The notes below the pieces were generated by a model. That model was not told the origin of the DNA. It did no database searches and saw only the letters and a program-made list of their open reading frames with translations. Made by a program: the position numbers and the translations under genes. Positions 45,800-54,460 of a stretch of DNA of 64,000 bases are shown here, in pieces. Position 1 is the first letter of the stretch; the number at the start of each line of letters is the position of its first letter. This DNA comes from UBA9926 sp038131595 (GTDB lineage: Bacteria; Pseudomonadota; Gammaproteobacteria; Pseudomonadales; Azotimanducaceae), in NCBI GenBank assembly GCA_038131595.1, contig JAYPPR010000007.1, forward strand, positions 1 to 64,000, written 5' to 3'.

Positions 45800-46774
45800 C
45801 TAGGTTCCACTTTCAGAGGCGAGATATTCGTTGTATTTGATCGCTTCCGCTTCTCTCAACGTCTGCAAACGCAGAGCCTGCAGCTGCGCGATATAGAGCG
45901 GCTTCATATCCATATCATCAGGATATGCTGCAAAGTATTCGGCTTGGGCATCCAGCGCACCAACCAGCACCCCCTGCTCAGATAGCACATCGGCTTTCGC
46001 AAACAGGTCATCACCGCTCGCAACGAGTCTCTCTTCGAGCGCGGCGCGGGCTGCTTGATCAAGAATGGTCAGCTTGGATGGTCGCCTCGGGCTATATACC
46101 ACCGCCCCATCGCTCAAGACCTCGAGCGATAACTCGTAGTCACCTGCAGCTAAATTTGGCAGGGAATAACGTACCTTTTCTGACCCCACGGCACTCTTAG
46201 GAACCGTGACTGACTCACCACCAACCGTCAATCGATACTCGTCCCCAGGGCACGCGAGATCCCAGACCAGGTCATTGAACTCCTGACTGGCGGTAATTTG
46301 CCTCGGCAGCCGGATCTTTCGTTCACAATTGGGCTCACCGGGCTTAACGACAGCGCGCCGCACCGTGGTGTAACGCTGTGCAGAGGCAAACTTATTCTCA
46401 AGACTAGTGATTAATCCGCCTTCAGCACTGAACGGATCCGAAACACTGCCCGCTTTGGGTTGAATGCCACTTTCAGTCACTTCAACCGACGCATCAGCGC
46501 CTATCGTTTGAGCCAACCCGGTCGATTGGTTGACGAAACTAGTGCTTCCATCGGCACCCGTTCTGACCTGATAACCTGCGAACACATACTTCGCGCGGGT
46601 CACAGGCCGCCATCGCTCGCCATCCCGACTGTATTCCACTCCCCCTGCTGGATCGAGCAATTTACCCACGGGACTTCTCGGCCCATCTGCAGCCAGGGTT
46701 GGCACACTCCATAACAAACTGGCGATCAGACCCAGCGCACTTAGACTTAGCGTTCTTTTTGTTGTCGATTTCAT
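45800..46774 (-). CDS. exported FecR-domain protein
   Basis: About 324 aa from ATG 46774, with GGAGA six bases before it. Signal peptide LSALGLIASLLWSVPTLA. A FecR domain follows (SPVGKLLDPAGGVEYSRDGERW through GLAQTIGADASVEV), then beta-rich and helical parts. Located just ahead of the CHASE2 cyclase in the same operon; it may feed the periplasmic signal to the cyclase sensor. This is inference from position. Confidence 0.84.
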   Translation of the reverse strand: MKSTTKRTLSLSALGLIASLLWSVPTLAADGPRSPVGKLLDPAGGVEYSRDGERWRPVTRAKYVFAGYQVRTGADGSTSFVNQSTGLAQTIGADASVEVTESGIQPKAGSVSDPFSAEGGLITSLENKFASAQRYTTVRRAVVKPGEPNCERKIRLPRQITASQEFNDLVWDLACPGDEYRLTVGGESVTVPKSAVGSEKVRYSLPNLAAGDYELSLEVLSDGAVVYSPRRPSKLTILDQAARAALEERLVASGDDLFAKADVLSEQGVLVGALDAQAEYFAAYPDDMDMKPLYIAQLQALRLQTLREAEAIKYNEYLASESGT

Positions 46775-47221
46775 GGTGATTCTCCAATGGATCAAACCAA
46801 TTCGGACCCAAGCAAGCTTAAACAATACTGGGGGTCACTTCCTGTTTTATTGATCGCTCTAGCGGTGGGTAAAGCGCACCACACAATGCCAATCCGAAGA
46901 TACTTTCAGTGAGCGCTAACTACCAACCTTATCGGCCAACCTTTCGTTAAGTAGCTTATAACAAAGACGTTTAGCACAACCTTTTATTTAGTCGCCTCAG
47001 TCAAAAAGCGCTCCGTGACAAGCTCCTTCTAGCAAGACTCTCTGGTAAGCAACCGCTCGTTACGAGCCTTGACCTGAACGCCCCTTATTGGGGACCCTGG
47101 CCTTTTAGTATCGCTTTCATTCAAGCTTTCAGCTTACTCAAGGCTACCGATTTTGCAGGCACTTTAGGAACGCATGCTAGGGTTATAGCCGATAACCCGA
47201 GAGTGATCCAGAACTTGAGGA
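46775..47221. other. 447-bp intergenic region
   Basis: Leader of the FecR-cyclase operon. I find no gene. From about 46960 to 47070 there is a loose 15-bp periodicity on the plus strand with CAA and GCTC-rich units, which recalls the 15-bp array at 11.8-12.1 kb but is too degenerate to call. Confidence 0.4.
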
Positions 47222-47440
47222 TTAAGATCCTGGTTGGTTCATTCTAAGTTCATATTGGAAATAGTTTTCGACAAGGTCCGTTTTAACGCGCGAAACACGG
47301 TTCTCGTAAGACTCGAACGACAACGGTCTGCCAGCGTTCCGATAAATAACGGCCGTCGGATTACCCTCGACGATTCTGCTTCCCACTGAATCGACGAAAA
47401 ATGGCTGCTCAATGACCCTGCTTTCGCTATGATGACTCAT
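47222..47440 (-). CDS. small hypothetical protein
   Basis: 72 aa from ATG 47440 (an upstream start at 47470 would add ten residues and overlap yaaA). Composition is normal for a soluble protein, with alternating charge: PFFVDSVGSRIVEG, then SYENRVSRVKTDLVEN. No domain is recognised. Divergent from yaaA with 28 bp between starts. It could be a true small gene or chance. Confidence 0.4.
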   Translation of the reverse strand: MSHHSESRVIEQPFFVDSVGSRIVEGNPTAVIYRNAGRPLSFESYENRVSRVKTDLVENYFQYELRMNQPGS

Positions 47441-47468
47441 CCGACAACACCCACCTGACAAGACGATC

Positions 47469-48239
47469 ATGCTTACGCTTTTATCCCCGGCAAAGACCCT
47501 CGATTACGAGACACCCATTCCGACAACTGAACTCACTAAGCCCGCGCTCCTAAAAGACTCTGCAGCGCTGGCAGACATCATGAAAACGAAATCGGCGTCT
47601 GAGCTTCAGTCGATGATGAAGATTAGCAGTGCACTGGCCGAATTGAATGTGGACCGATTTCAATCATGGAAAAAAAGCCACACGCCGAAAACTTCTCGTC
47701 AGGCTATTTTTGCTTTCAAGGGTGATGTCTACCTCGGCCTCGATGCCCACGCGCTTACCAAACGCGACTTACACTATGCCCAGAAATCACTGCGGATTTT
47801 ATCTGGCCTCTATGGTGTCCTCCGCCCACTCGACTTAATCAGGCCCTATCGACTAGAAATGGGTCGCTCAGTCGAAAATAGCCGAGGCGGGTCCCTTTAT
47901 GATTACTGGCGCGGAGCGATCACTACTGCTCTGAAAGACGAATTATCTGCGCACAAAGAGCGAACAGTCATCAACCTCGCGTCCAATGAGTATTTCAAAG
48001 CCGTCGATGAACGTGCCCTCGGCTCACCCGTCATCCAGCCGGTTTTCAAAGAAAAAACCGGGGGTGGGTACAAACTCATCAGTTTCTACGCAAAAAAAGC
48101 GCGGGGTCTCATGGCGCACTACATGATCAAAGAAAGAATCGATAAGCCAGAAGGCCTCAAGTCGTTTGACCTTGAAGGTTATTCGTTCAATAGCCAACTG
48201 AGTACTGATTCAAACTGGACCTTCACGCGAACTTCATGA
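47469..48239 (+). CDS. yaaA: peroxide stress protein YaaA
   Basis: 256 aa. LLSPAKTLDYE at the N-terminus and the later YGVLRPLDLIRPYRLEMG are signature blocks of YaaA/DUF328. E. coli YaaA limits free iron during peroxide stress and has a DNA-binding fold. Its stop overlaps the next gene by 4 bp; it heads a four-gene plus-strand operon. Confidence 0.9.
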   Translation: MLTLLSPAKTLDYETPIPTTELTKPALLKDSAALADIMKTKSASELQSMMKISSALAELNVDRFQSWKKSHTPKTSRQAIFAFKGDVYLGLDAHALTKRDLHYAQKSLRILSGLYGVLRPLDLIRPYRLEMGRSVENSRGGSLYDYWRGAITTALKDELSAHKERTVINLASNEYFKAVDERALGSPVIQPVFKEKTGGGYKLISFYAKKARGLMAHYMIKERIDKPEGLKSFDLEGYSFNSQLSTDSNWTFTRTS

Positions 48240-49237
48240 ACGACGGATCGTCCCGACTTGGCATTATCGTTAACCCTATGTCGGGGCGAGATGTCCGGCG
48301 GGTCATGGCAAGGGCCAGCACCAGCGCGCACCTTGAGAAACAGCAACAGGTCGCAAGACTGATCGTATCCGCGCTCGCGCACGGGGTTGAGAGAATATAT
48401 CTGGGAAACGAGCCATTTCGCATCGGCGCTAGGGCCAGCGAGAACTTAAAAGAGCGAGATCAAATCACCCTGCTTGACTATCCGCTCACCCATTCCGCCA
48501 AAGATACAGAGTCGATGGCGGAAAGAATGTGGGATGCCGGCTGCAGAACCTTCATTGTGCTCGGAGGAGATGGGACAAGCAGGATCGTAGCGCGGCAATA
48601 TCCTGATGCTGTGCTGCTCCCACTATCTACAGGCACGAACAATGTTTTCCCTTTCCGGGAGGAAGCAAGCGTTGCTGGTGCCGCAGCGGGACTGATCGCA
48701 TCAGGGCGCTTAACCGTCGAAGAGGCCTGTTCGCGCTGTAAACGCATCATCATTGATACCGGTGACCCTGATGACACTGATGACATCGCCCTGATCGATG
48801 CCGTCGTCCTGCATGATGATGTCATGGGTTCTTTCATGCCTTTTGAGGGGAAGCAGCTTGGGACCTTGATCCTCACACGCGCGGAACCCGGCTCTGTAGG
48901 CATGTCACCCATTGGCGGATATCTCAGCCCTTGCGTGCACGAGGATGACTGGGGCGTGATCGTGTCTTGCGATCCATCCGCAAGTGATCAACTCACCATC
49001 CCAATTTCACCGGGCCTCTGGCAGACAGTTGGCATCGCAGCGCACCGACGCCTGCCGCTTGGAGAACGAGTGCCGCTTGGGGACTCGGGGATTCTCGCCT
49101 TTGATGGTGATCGCAGTTTTGATTTGGCGCGCCATCCTTCGATGCACGGACGCATTGAGCGGGACGGTCCTTGGATCATCAACCCGCAACAGGTAATGAA
49201 CCTGGCAGCGAAACAATCTTTATTCTTGAGCAGCTAA
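48236..49237 (+). CDS. second ATP-NAD kinase / AcoX-like protein
   Basis: 333 aa. IIVNPMSGRDVRR and VLGGDGTSR are the nucleotide-binding motifs of the NAD-kinase fold; LPLSTGTNNVFPF follows as in the AcoX/COG3199 group. It shares the fold but not close sequence with the protein at 33.3-34.5 kb. ATG overlaps the yaaA stop. The kinase substrate is unknown. Confidence 0.82.
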   Translation: MNDGSSRLGIIVNPMSGRDVRRVMARASTSAHLEKQQQVARLIVSALAHGVERIYLGNEPFRIGARASENLKERDQITLLDYPLTHSAKDTESMAERMWDAGCRTFIVLGGDGTSRIVARQYPDAVLLPLSTGTNNVFPFREEASVAGAAAGLIASGRLTVEEACSRCKRIIIDTGDPDDTDDIALIDAVVLHDDVMGSFMPFEGKQLGTLILTRAEPGSVGMSPIGGYLSPCVHEDDWGVIVSCDPSASDQLTIPISPGLWQTVGIAAHRRLPLGERVPLGDSGILAFDGDRSFDLARHPSMHGRIERDGPWIINPQQVMNLAAKQSLFLSS

Positions 49238-49272
49238 ACCGCTTACCTTTTTTCCACCGATTCGATACATTG

Positions 49273-50040
49273 ATGGTAGCCAATCGTTCAGACAGTTCAC
49301 TCTCCACTATGGTCTATCCACGGCATCTCGTCACTCGAAGACTCCTCCTGATGGGAAGGGCTCTTATGCTTGTTGTCGCGAGTTGGGTAACCAGCGGGTC
49401 GATCGCTCAAGCGAATGACGTGCAAACACTGACCTGGCCGGACGGCACCCGCTATGTGGGATCAGTGCGCAGCAATCAAATGCACGGCCAAGGAACCATC
49501 TACTGGCAGGATGGGACCCGTTACGTCGGAAATTTCGAGAATCATGAACGGCAAGGTGCCGGCATGATCATACTGCCGGATGGCACGACCTATGAAGGAG
49601 AATTTGATAGAGGCGTGTTGATCCGCGAAGCCTTGGATCAAAATTCTGCGCCAGGCGACGGAACACCCACCGATAAGGCGCCAGTAGAACTATCGGATGC
49701 GGCAACTAATCAAATCAGGGACCGATTGGATTTTTGGGCTGCTGCATGGATGGCTCAAAACCCAGACCAATACCTTAGCGTGTACTCATCAGACTTCAGA
49801 CTAGCTCCTAACGAGTCACGCCCAGCCTGGGAAATGAATCGAAGAGAGCGCCTTTTAACACCACAGTATATTCAGCTCGACATTCGATTTGACCGTTTCA
49901 CGCCACAGTCGAATGGCGAAGTAGAGGTTCAAATTCGGCAAGCCTACAAAAGCGATACCTATCGGGAAATCAGCAACAAGATACTGGTGATGAAGGCCGC
50001 GGGCGACAACTGGACAATCATTGAGGAACGAGAACCATGA
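49273..50040 (+). CDS. exported MORN-repeat protein with SnoaL/NTF2-like C-terminal domain
   Basis: About 255 aa from ATG 49273; ATG 49309 is an alternative and the frame is open to 49171. A signal peptide (RRLLLMGRALMLVVASWVTSG) precedes three MORN motifs: WPDGTRYVGSVRSNQMHGQG, WQDGTRYVGNFENHERQGAG and LPDGTTYEGEFDRGVLI. The C-terminal 100 residues (FWAAAWMAQNPDQYLSVYSSD to WTIIEEREP) resemble an NTF2/SnoaL-like cone as found in periplasmic proteins. The role is unknown. Overlaps the Nudix gene by 4 bp. Confidence 0.78.
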   Translation: MVANRSDSSLSTMVYPRHLVTRRLLLMGRALMLVVASWVTSGSIAQANDVQTLTWPDGTRYVGSVRSNQMHGQGTIYWQDGTRYVGNFENHERQGAGMIILPDGTTYEGEFDRGVLIREALDQNSAPGDGTPTDKAPVELSDAATNQIRDRLDFWAAAWMAQNPDQYLSVYSSDFRLAPNESRPAWEMNRRERLLTPQYIQLDIRFDRFTPQSNGEVEVQIRQAYKSDTYREISNKILVMKAAGDNWTIIEEREP

Positions 50041-50813
50041 ACGACCAAGCGATTATCCCTGCAGCGACCATCCTACTCGTTCGAGACGGACCTACAGGCC
50101 TTGAGGTCTTCATGGTCGTTCGTCACCATCAAATCGATTTCGCATCCGGTGCCCTCGTATTCCCCGGAGGAAAAGTTGATGCTAATGATGCCTCGGTCAC
50201 TGATCTCTGTGATGGCGTCGATGGTTTGGATGACGGTGAAATCGCCATGCAAGTGGGGGCAGTAAGGGAGGCGTTCGAGGAATGTGGCGTGCTGCTTGCG
50301 CGCGACAGCGAGGGCGCTGTCATTCGTGGCGATCGCCTTGCGTCGCTTCAGGAAGACAGAGCCAAGTTAAATTCGGGAGATTTGAGCCTTCGAGCATTCC
50401 TTGAAAGAGAATCACTGAGACTCGCTTGCGACTTACTCGTTCCTTTCGCTCACTGGATCACGCCGGAGATGATGCCCAAACGATTTGACACGAAGTTCTA
50501 CCTAGTGGATGCGCCGAATGATCAGCTCTTGGGGCACGATGGGTATGAATCTGTAGACTCTATTTGGATTAGCCCAGCGAAGGCGCTAGAGGGAAATCAG
50601 GATGGAACCTACACCATTATTTTTCCCACTCGACTCAACGTCGAAATGCTTGCCGAATCCTCCTCCGTGGCGGAGGCCGTAGAGGCCAGCCAACACAGAG
50701 CCATCAAGACAGTCTTGCCGTGGACCGAGCAGCGGGAAGATGGCAACTATCTATGCATTCCCGCTGATGCCGGTTACGCGATTTCAGAAGAGCGCATGCC
50801 CTCTCGAAGTTGA
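50037..50813 (+). CDS. Nudix hydrolase, interrupted Nudix box
   Basis: 258 aa. FPGGKVD and REAFEECGVLL are the two ends of the Nudix box, but about 28 residues lie between them instead of the usual few, as in NUDT19/RP2-like and related proteins that act on CoA or larger nucleotides. The catalytic glutamates in REAFEE are present. Last gene of the yaaA operon, converging on nqrF. Confidence 0.82.
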   Translation: MNDQAIIPAATILLVRDGPTGLEVFMVVRHHQIDFASGALVFPGGKVDANDASVTDLCDGVDGLDDGEIAMQVGAVREAFEECGVLLARDSEGAVIRGDRLASLQEDRAKLNSGDLSLRAFLERESLRLACDLLVPFAHWITPEMMPKRFDTKFYLVDAPNDQLLGHDGYESVDSIWISPAKALEGNQDGTYTIIFPTRLNVEMLAESSSVAEAVEASQHRAIKTVLPWTEQREDGNYLCIPADAGYAISEERMPSRS

Positions 50814-50853
50814 TCGAGGCGCTTCCATCGTGGGAGCCGGCAATAAGCGCTTA

Positions 50854-52077
50854 CTAGCCGCCAAAGTCATCCAAGAAGATATTATCTCTCTCGACACCCA
50901 GATCATCGAGCATCGTGAGTACGGCCTGGTTCATCATGGGTGGGCCGCACATGTAATACTCACAGTCCTCGGGCGCTGGATGATCGCGCAAATAGTGCTC
51001 ATAAAGCACATTGTGAATAAATCCAGTCTTACCATCCCAATCTTCTAAGTTCTGATCCGAGAGCGCGATGTGCCAAGTAAAGTTGGGATTATCTGCAGCC
51101 AGTTTGTCGAATTCATCGACGTAAAAGAGTTCCCGCTGGTTCCGTCCGCCGTACCAAAACGTGATCTTTCTGTCTGTTTTGATCCGCAGTAATTGATCAA
51201 AAATATGAGCCCGCATCGGCGCCATCCCCGCACCACCACCGATGAAGACCATCTCTGCGTCCGTTTCTTTCGCGAAGAACTCACCGTACGGGCCAAAAAT
51301 GGTGACCTTGTCGCCCGGCTTCAATGAGAAGATGTAAGAAGACATCTTGCCTGCAGGGAAATCCGTTCCGGGAGGTGGTGAAGCCACACGGATATTGAAT
51401 TTCATGATGCCCTTCTCTTCCGGGTAATTCGCCATTGAGTAGGCTCTGATTGTGGGCTCATCCACCTTGGACACGGTGTCGAAAACCCCAAACTTGATCC
51501 AGTCGCCCTGGTATTCTTCGGCGACATCGATATCAGTGTATTTCATGTCATATGGGGGGATTTCAAACTGGACGTACCCCCCAGCGCGGAAATCGACTTC
51601 TTCCCCCTCCGGCAGTTTGAGTACGAGTTCCTTAATGAAGGTCGCCACGTTGTCATTCGAGATCACCTCGCACTCCCAACGCTTCACACCGAAAAACTCA
51701 GCGGGCACCTCGATTTTCATATCTTGTTTAACCGCTGTCTGGCAGGAGAGACGCCATCCTTCCTTGGCTTCCCCTCGCGTAAAATGCACCGCCTCTGTGG
51801 ATAGCATTGAGCCACCGCCCTCGACCACCCGGCAACGACACTGACCGCAGGTCCCACCTCCACCACAGGCGGAGGACAAGAAAATCCCTGCGTCCGCAAG
51901 CGTTCCAAGCAGCTTGCCACCAGCGGCAGTGCTGAGCGTCTTATCCGGATCGCCATTGATCTCGATATCGACAGCGCCAGCGGCCACCAGTTGCTTGCGA
52001 GCCATCAAAATCACGGTGACTAACACCATGATAATGGCGGTAAACATGCCAACGCCTAGTAGGATTTCTGTATTCAT
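50854..52077 (-). CDS. nqrF: Na+-translocating NADH:quinone reductase subunit F
   Basis: 407 aa. An N-terminal membrane anchor (FTAIIMVLVTVILMARK), a 2Fe-2S plant-type ferredoxin domain with SSACGGGGTCGQCRCRV, an FAD domain (RAYSMANY) and a NADH-binding domain (FIGGGAGMAPMR). It is the entry subunit that oxidises NADH. Separated from nqrE by an unusual 274-bp gap. Clear AGGACGC ribosome site before ATG. Confidence 0.95.
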   Translation of the reverse strand: MNTEILLGVGMFTAIIMVLVTVILMARKQLVAAGAVDIEINGDPDKTLSTAAGGKLLGTLADAGIFLSSACGGGGTCGQCRCRVVEGGGSMLSTEAVHFTRGEAKEGWRLSCQTAVKQDMKIEVPAEFFGVKRWECEVISNDNVATFIKELVLKLPEGEEVDFRAGGYVQFEIPPYDMKYTDIDVAEEYQGDWIKFGVFDTVSKVDEPTIRAYSMANYPEEKGIMKFNIRVASPPPGTDFPAGKMSSYIFSLKPGDKVTIFGPYGEFFAKETDAEMVFIGGGAGMAPMRAHIFDQLLRIKTDRKITFWYGGRNQRELFYVDEFDKLAADNPNFTWHIALSDQNLEDWDGKTGFIHNVLYEHYLRDHPAPEDCEYYMCGPPMMNQAVLTMLDDLGVERDNIFLDDFGG

Positions 52078-52351
52078 GCGTCCTGCTTTCCTCTCTTGTT
52101 TCCTAGACCATTACCCAGGCCCGCCCCTTTGGCCTTTGTTCCTCTTCAGTCTATTTTCAACGCTTTGTTTACTGTTTATTCGTTAGGTGTCTTATCGTTT
52201 CTTATCGTGTCTTGGCGCTTTATCTTGCGCCCATTCACTGCCTCAAAGGCTTTGCCGTGTTGCGCACCTGCTATCCACGCACGTAGTGCAGCGTAAGTAG
52301 CAAGCGGAGGGCAAAGCTCTCCCTCCACAGTCCACCACCTCGCAACAGGCT
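52078..52351. other. 274-bp gap inside the nqr operon
   Basis: nqr genes are usually tightly packed, so a gap of this size between nqrE and nqrF is unusual. On the minus strand a hairpin GGCGC-AAGATAAA-GCGCC lies near 52230, followed by ACACGATAAGAAACGATAAG short repeats. A minus-strand open frame continues across from nqrE in another register but lacks a start. I see no gene. Confidence 0.45.
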
Positions 52352-52963
52352 CTACAGCGAGATCCCGCCAAACGACATGAAACCGAGTGACATCAGGCCT
52401 ACCGTGACAAAGGTAATCCCTAGACCTCTCAGTCCGTCTGGCACATCGCTGTACTTCATCTTCTCGCGTATTCCCGCCAGCACGACAATCGCAATGGCCC
52501 AACCGAGTCCGGAGCCGATGCCGTACACCATACTCTCTGGAAGGTTATACGCACGATTCTCCATGAATAGGCTGCCACCGAGTATGGCGCAGTTCACCGT
52601 GATCAGCGGCAAGAAAACTCCCAGCGAGTTGTATAGCGCTGGAACGTATTTATCCAAAAACATTTCTAGAATCTGCACCATCGCTGCAATCACGCCGATG
52701 TAGCTGAGGAACGTGAGGAACGACAAATCCACTTCGCCGAGTCCTGCCCAAGCCAAAGCACCGTCAGCCAATAGGTACTGGTAAATCAAATTGTTCACAG
52801 GGATGGTAATCGTCTGGACCACGATGACGGCACACCCGAGCCCAAATGCGGTCTCTACTTTTTTTGAGACTGCAAGGAACGTGCACATTCCCAAGAAGAA
52901 AACGAGCGCGAGGTTTTCTATAAAGACCGCGCGAATAAACAAACTTAAGTAATATTCAGCCAC
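52352..52963 (-). CDS. nqrE: Na+-NQR subunit E
   Basis: 203 aa with six membrane segments. FLGMCTFLAVSKKVETAFGLG and NCAILGGSLFMENRAY are typical NqrE blocks; NqrD and NqrE are inverted homologues that form the sodium path with the shared iron centre between their Cys residues. The GTG start follows AGGGTAGGGGG. Confidence 0.95.
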   Translation of the reverse strand: MAEYYLSLFIRAVFIENLALVFFLGMCTFLAVSKKVETAFGLGCAVIVVQTITIPVNNLIYQYLLADGALAWAGLGEVDLSFLTFLSYIGVIAAMVQILEMFLDKYVPALYNSLGVFLPLITVNCAILGGSLFMENRAYNLPESMVYGIGSGLGWAIAIVVLAGIREKMKYSDVPDGLRGLGITFVTVGLMSLGFMSFGGISL

Positions 52964-52971
52964 TGGACCCC

Positions 52972-53631
52972 CTACCCTCGCGACAACGCGCTATGACTAC
53001 TAATTTCATAATCAGGTTCCTCGACCTGCTCAGCCTTCCATGCTCGAAGCGCCCAAATAAGTAGTCCGATAATGAAAAATGCCGAAGGTGGTAAGAGCAT
53101 CAACCCCATGGGCGTATACCAGCCTCCCTCGGTGACAAGAGGCAGGATGCCAATACCAAAGAGTGAGCCCGAACCAATCAGTTCACGAATGGTGGCAACC
53201 ACCATGAGCACAACCGAATAACCCAGCCCGTTGCCGATACCATCGACAAAACTAGCCCCGGGAGGGTTAGCCATTGCAAACGCTTCAGCGCGTCCCATCA
53301 CAATACAGTTGGTGATGATCAAACCAACGAATACGGTGAGTTGTTTGCTCATGTCATAAGCCACCGCTCCCAACACCTGATCTACCACAATCACCAGCGA
53401 CGCAATAATCGTCATCTGCACGATGATTCGAATGCTTGAGGGGATTCGATTCCGGATGAGAGAGACAAATAAATTTGAAAACGCACAAACCGTGGTGAGC
53501 GCAATGCACATCACCAACGCCACACTCATCTTGGTGGTCACGGCAAGTGCGGAGCAGATACCGAGGATCTGTAAACCAATCGGATTGTTGTTGAAAATCG
53601 GGTTTAGCAGCGTTTCTTTTAATTGCGACAT
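52972..53631 (-). CDS. nqrD: Na+-NQR subunit D
   Basis: 219 aa, six membrane helices. NNPIGLQILGICSALAVTTK, ITNCIVMGRAEAFA and the C-terminal LLPPSAFFIIGLLIW match NqrD. It pairs with NqrE, 8 bp away, in the same operon. Confidence 0.95.
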   Translation of the reverse strand: MSQLKETLLNPIFNNNPIGLQILGICSALAVTTKMSVALVMCIALTTVCAFSNLFVSLIRNRIPSSIRIIVQMTIIASLVIVVDQVLGAVAYDMSKQLTVFVGLIITNCIVMGRAEAFAMANPPGASFVDGIGNGLGYSVVLMVVATIRELIGSGSLFGIGILPLVTEGGWYTPMGLMLLPPSAFFIIGLLIWALRAWKAEQVEEPDYEISSHSALSRG

Positions 53632-53647
53632 CGTGAATACCCCAGCG

Positions 53648-54460
53648 CTAATTCATATTCTTCAAGATCGGACCGTAACCCTCATCACCCAACCAATACG
53701 CGACCATGTTCTCAACACCACGGCTTGTCAGCGTAGCGCCAGAGAGTCCATCCACTTGGTACTTCGCTCCCTTCCCGTTCGGATCGACAGCGCCCTTGGC
53801 TACTTTGAGTGCAACCGCCCCATCCGGGCCATAGATCTCCTTACCTGGCCAAATACCCTTCCAAGCGGGGTTATCTACTTCGCCGCCGAGCCCGGCCGTT
53901 TCACCATGCTCATAAAACGTGATACCAGCAACGGTATTGGCATCGCCTTCAAGCGCAATAAAGCCGTACAGGATAGACCATAGTCCATAACCGTGAACCG
54001 GCAGCACCCACTTCTCGATTGCCTCTCCAGACCTTAAGACATACCCAAGCGCATAGTGCTCGCGCCGCTTGATGGAAGCGATATCTTCAGCGGTGCTGAG
54101 CCCACTGGACATGAGCGGGTCTTTACTGCTTGCCCTTTGATCGAAACTGGCAACATCAATATTCGCCGCTGCCGCCTCTTCGGGGGACAAAATACGCTTG
54201 TCACGAAGATCCATCAGCACGGGTTCGAACTCTGCGAACCGCTCTTGAATTTGCTGCCTGGTCGCAATTTCATTAGCACTGAGTCCTGCCGCCAACAGCA
54301 CGTTTTTACTCTTGTCTAGCGCTGCATTGTCCTCGCGCACCGACTTCAATCCCACTGCGGCTCCGGATACAACAATTGAGCAGCCGAGACATACGAGCAC
54401 GGCGATCATGATGATGTTGCCGATGGAATCCTTGTTGAATCCCCCGTCTTGATCAGACAC
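53648..54460 (-). CDS. nqrC: Na+-NQR subunit C
   Basis: About 270 aa from GTG 54460, with AAGGAG eight bases upstream. One N-terminal membrane helix (IIMIAVLVCLGCSIVV) then a periplasmic FMN-binding domain. DGLSGATLTSRGV carries the Thr to which FMN is covalently bound by the ApbE flavin transferase. An 8-bp overlap with nqrB. Confidence 0.95.
   Translation of the reverse strand: MSDQDGGFNKDSIGNIIMIAVLVCLGCSIVVSGAAVGLKSVREDNAALDKSKNVLLAAGLSANEIATRQQIQERFAEFEPVLMDLRDKRILSPEEAAAANIDVASFDQRASSKDPLMSSGLSTAEDIASIKRREHYALGYVLRSGEAIEKWVLPVHGYGLWSILYGFIALEGDANTVAGITFYEHGETAGLGGEVDNPAWKGIWPGKEIYGPDGAVALKVAKGAVDPNGKGAKYQVDGLSGATLTSRGVENMVAYWLGDEGYGPILKNMN

Noticed and set aside
52176..52502. Minus-strand 108-codon frame across the nqrE-nqrF gap
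   Set aside because: Starts inside nqrE in another register and has no ribosome site or recognised domain.
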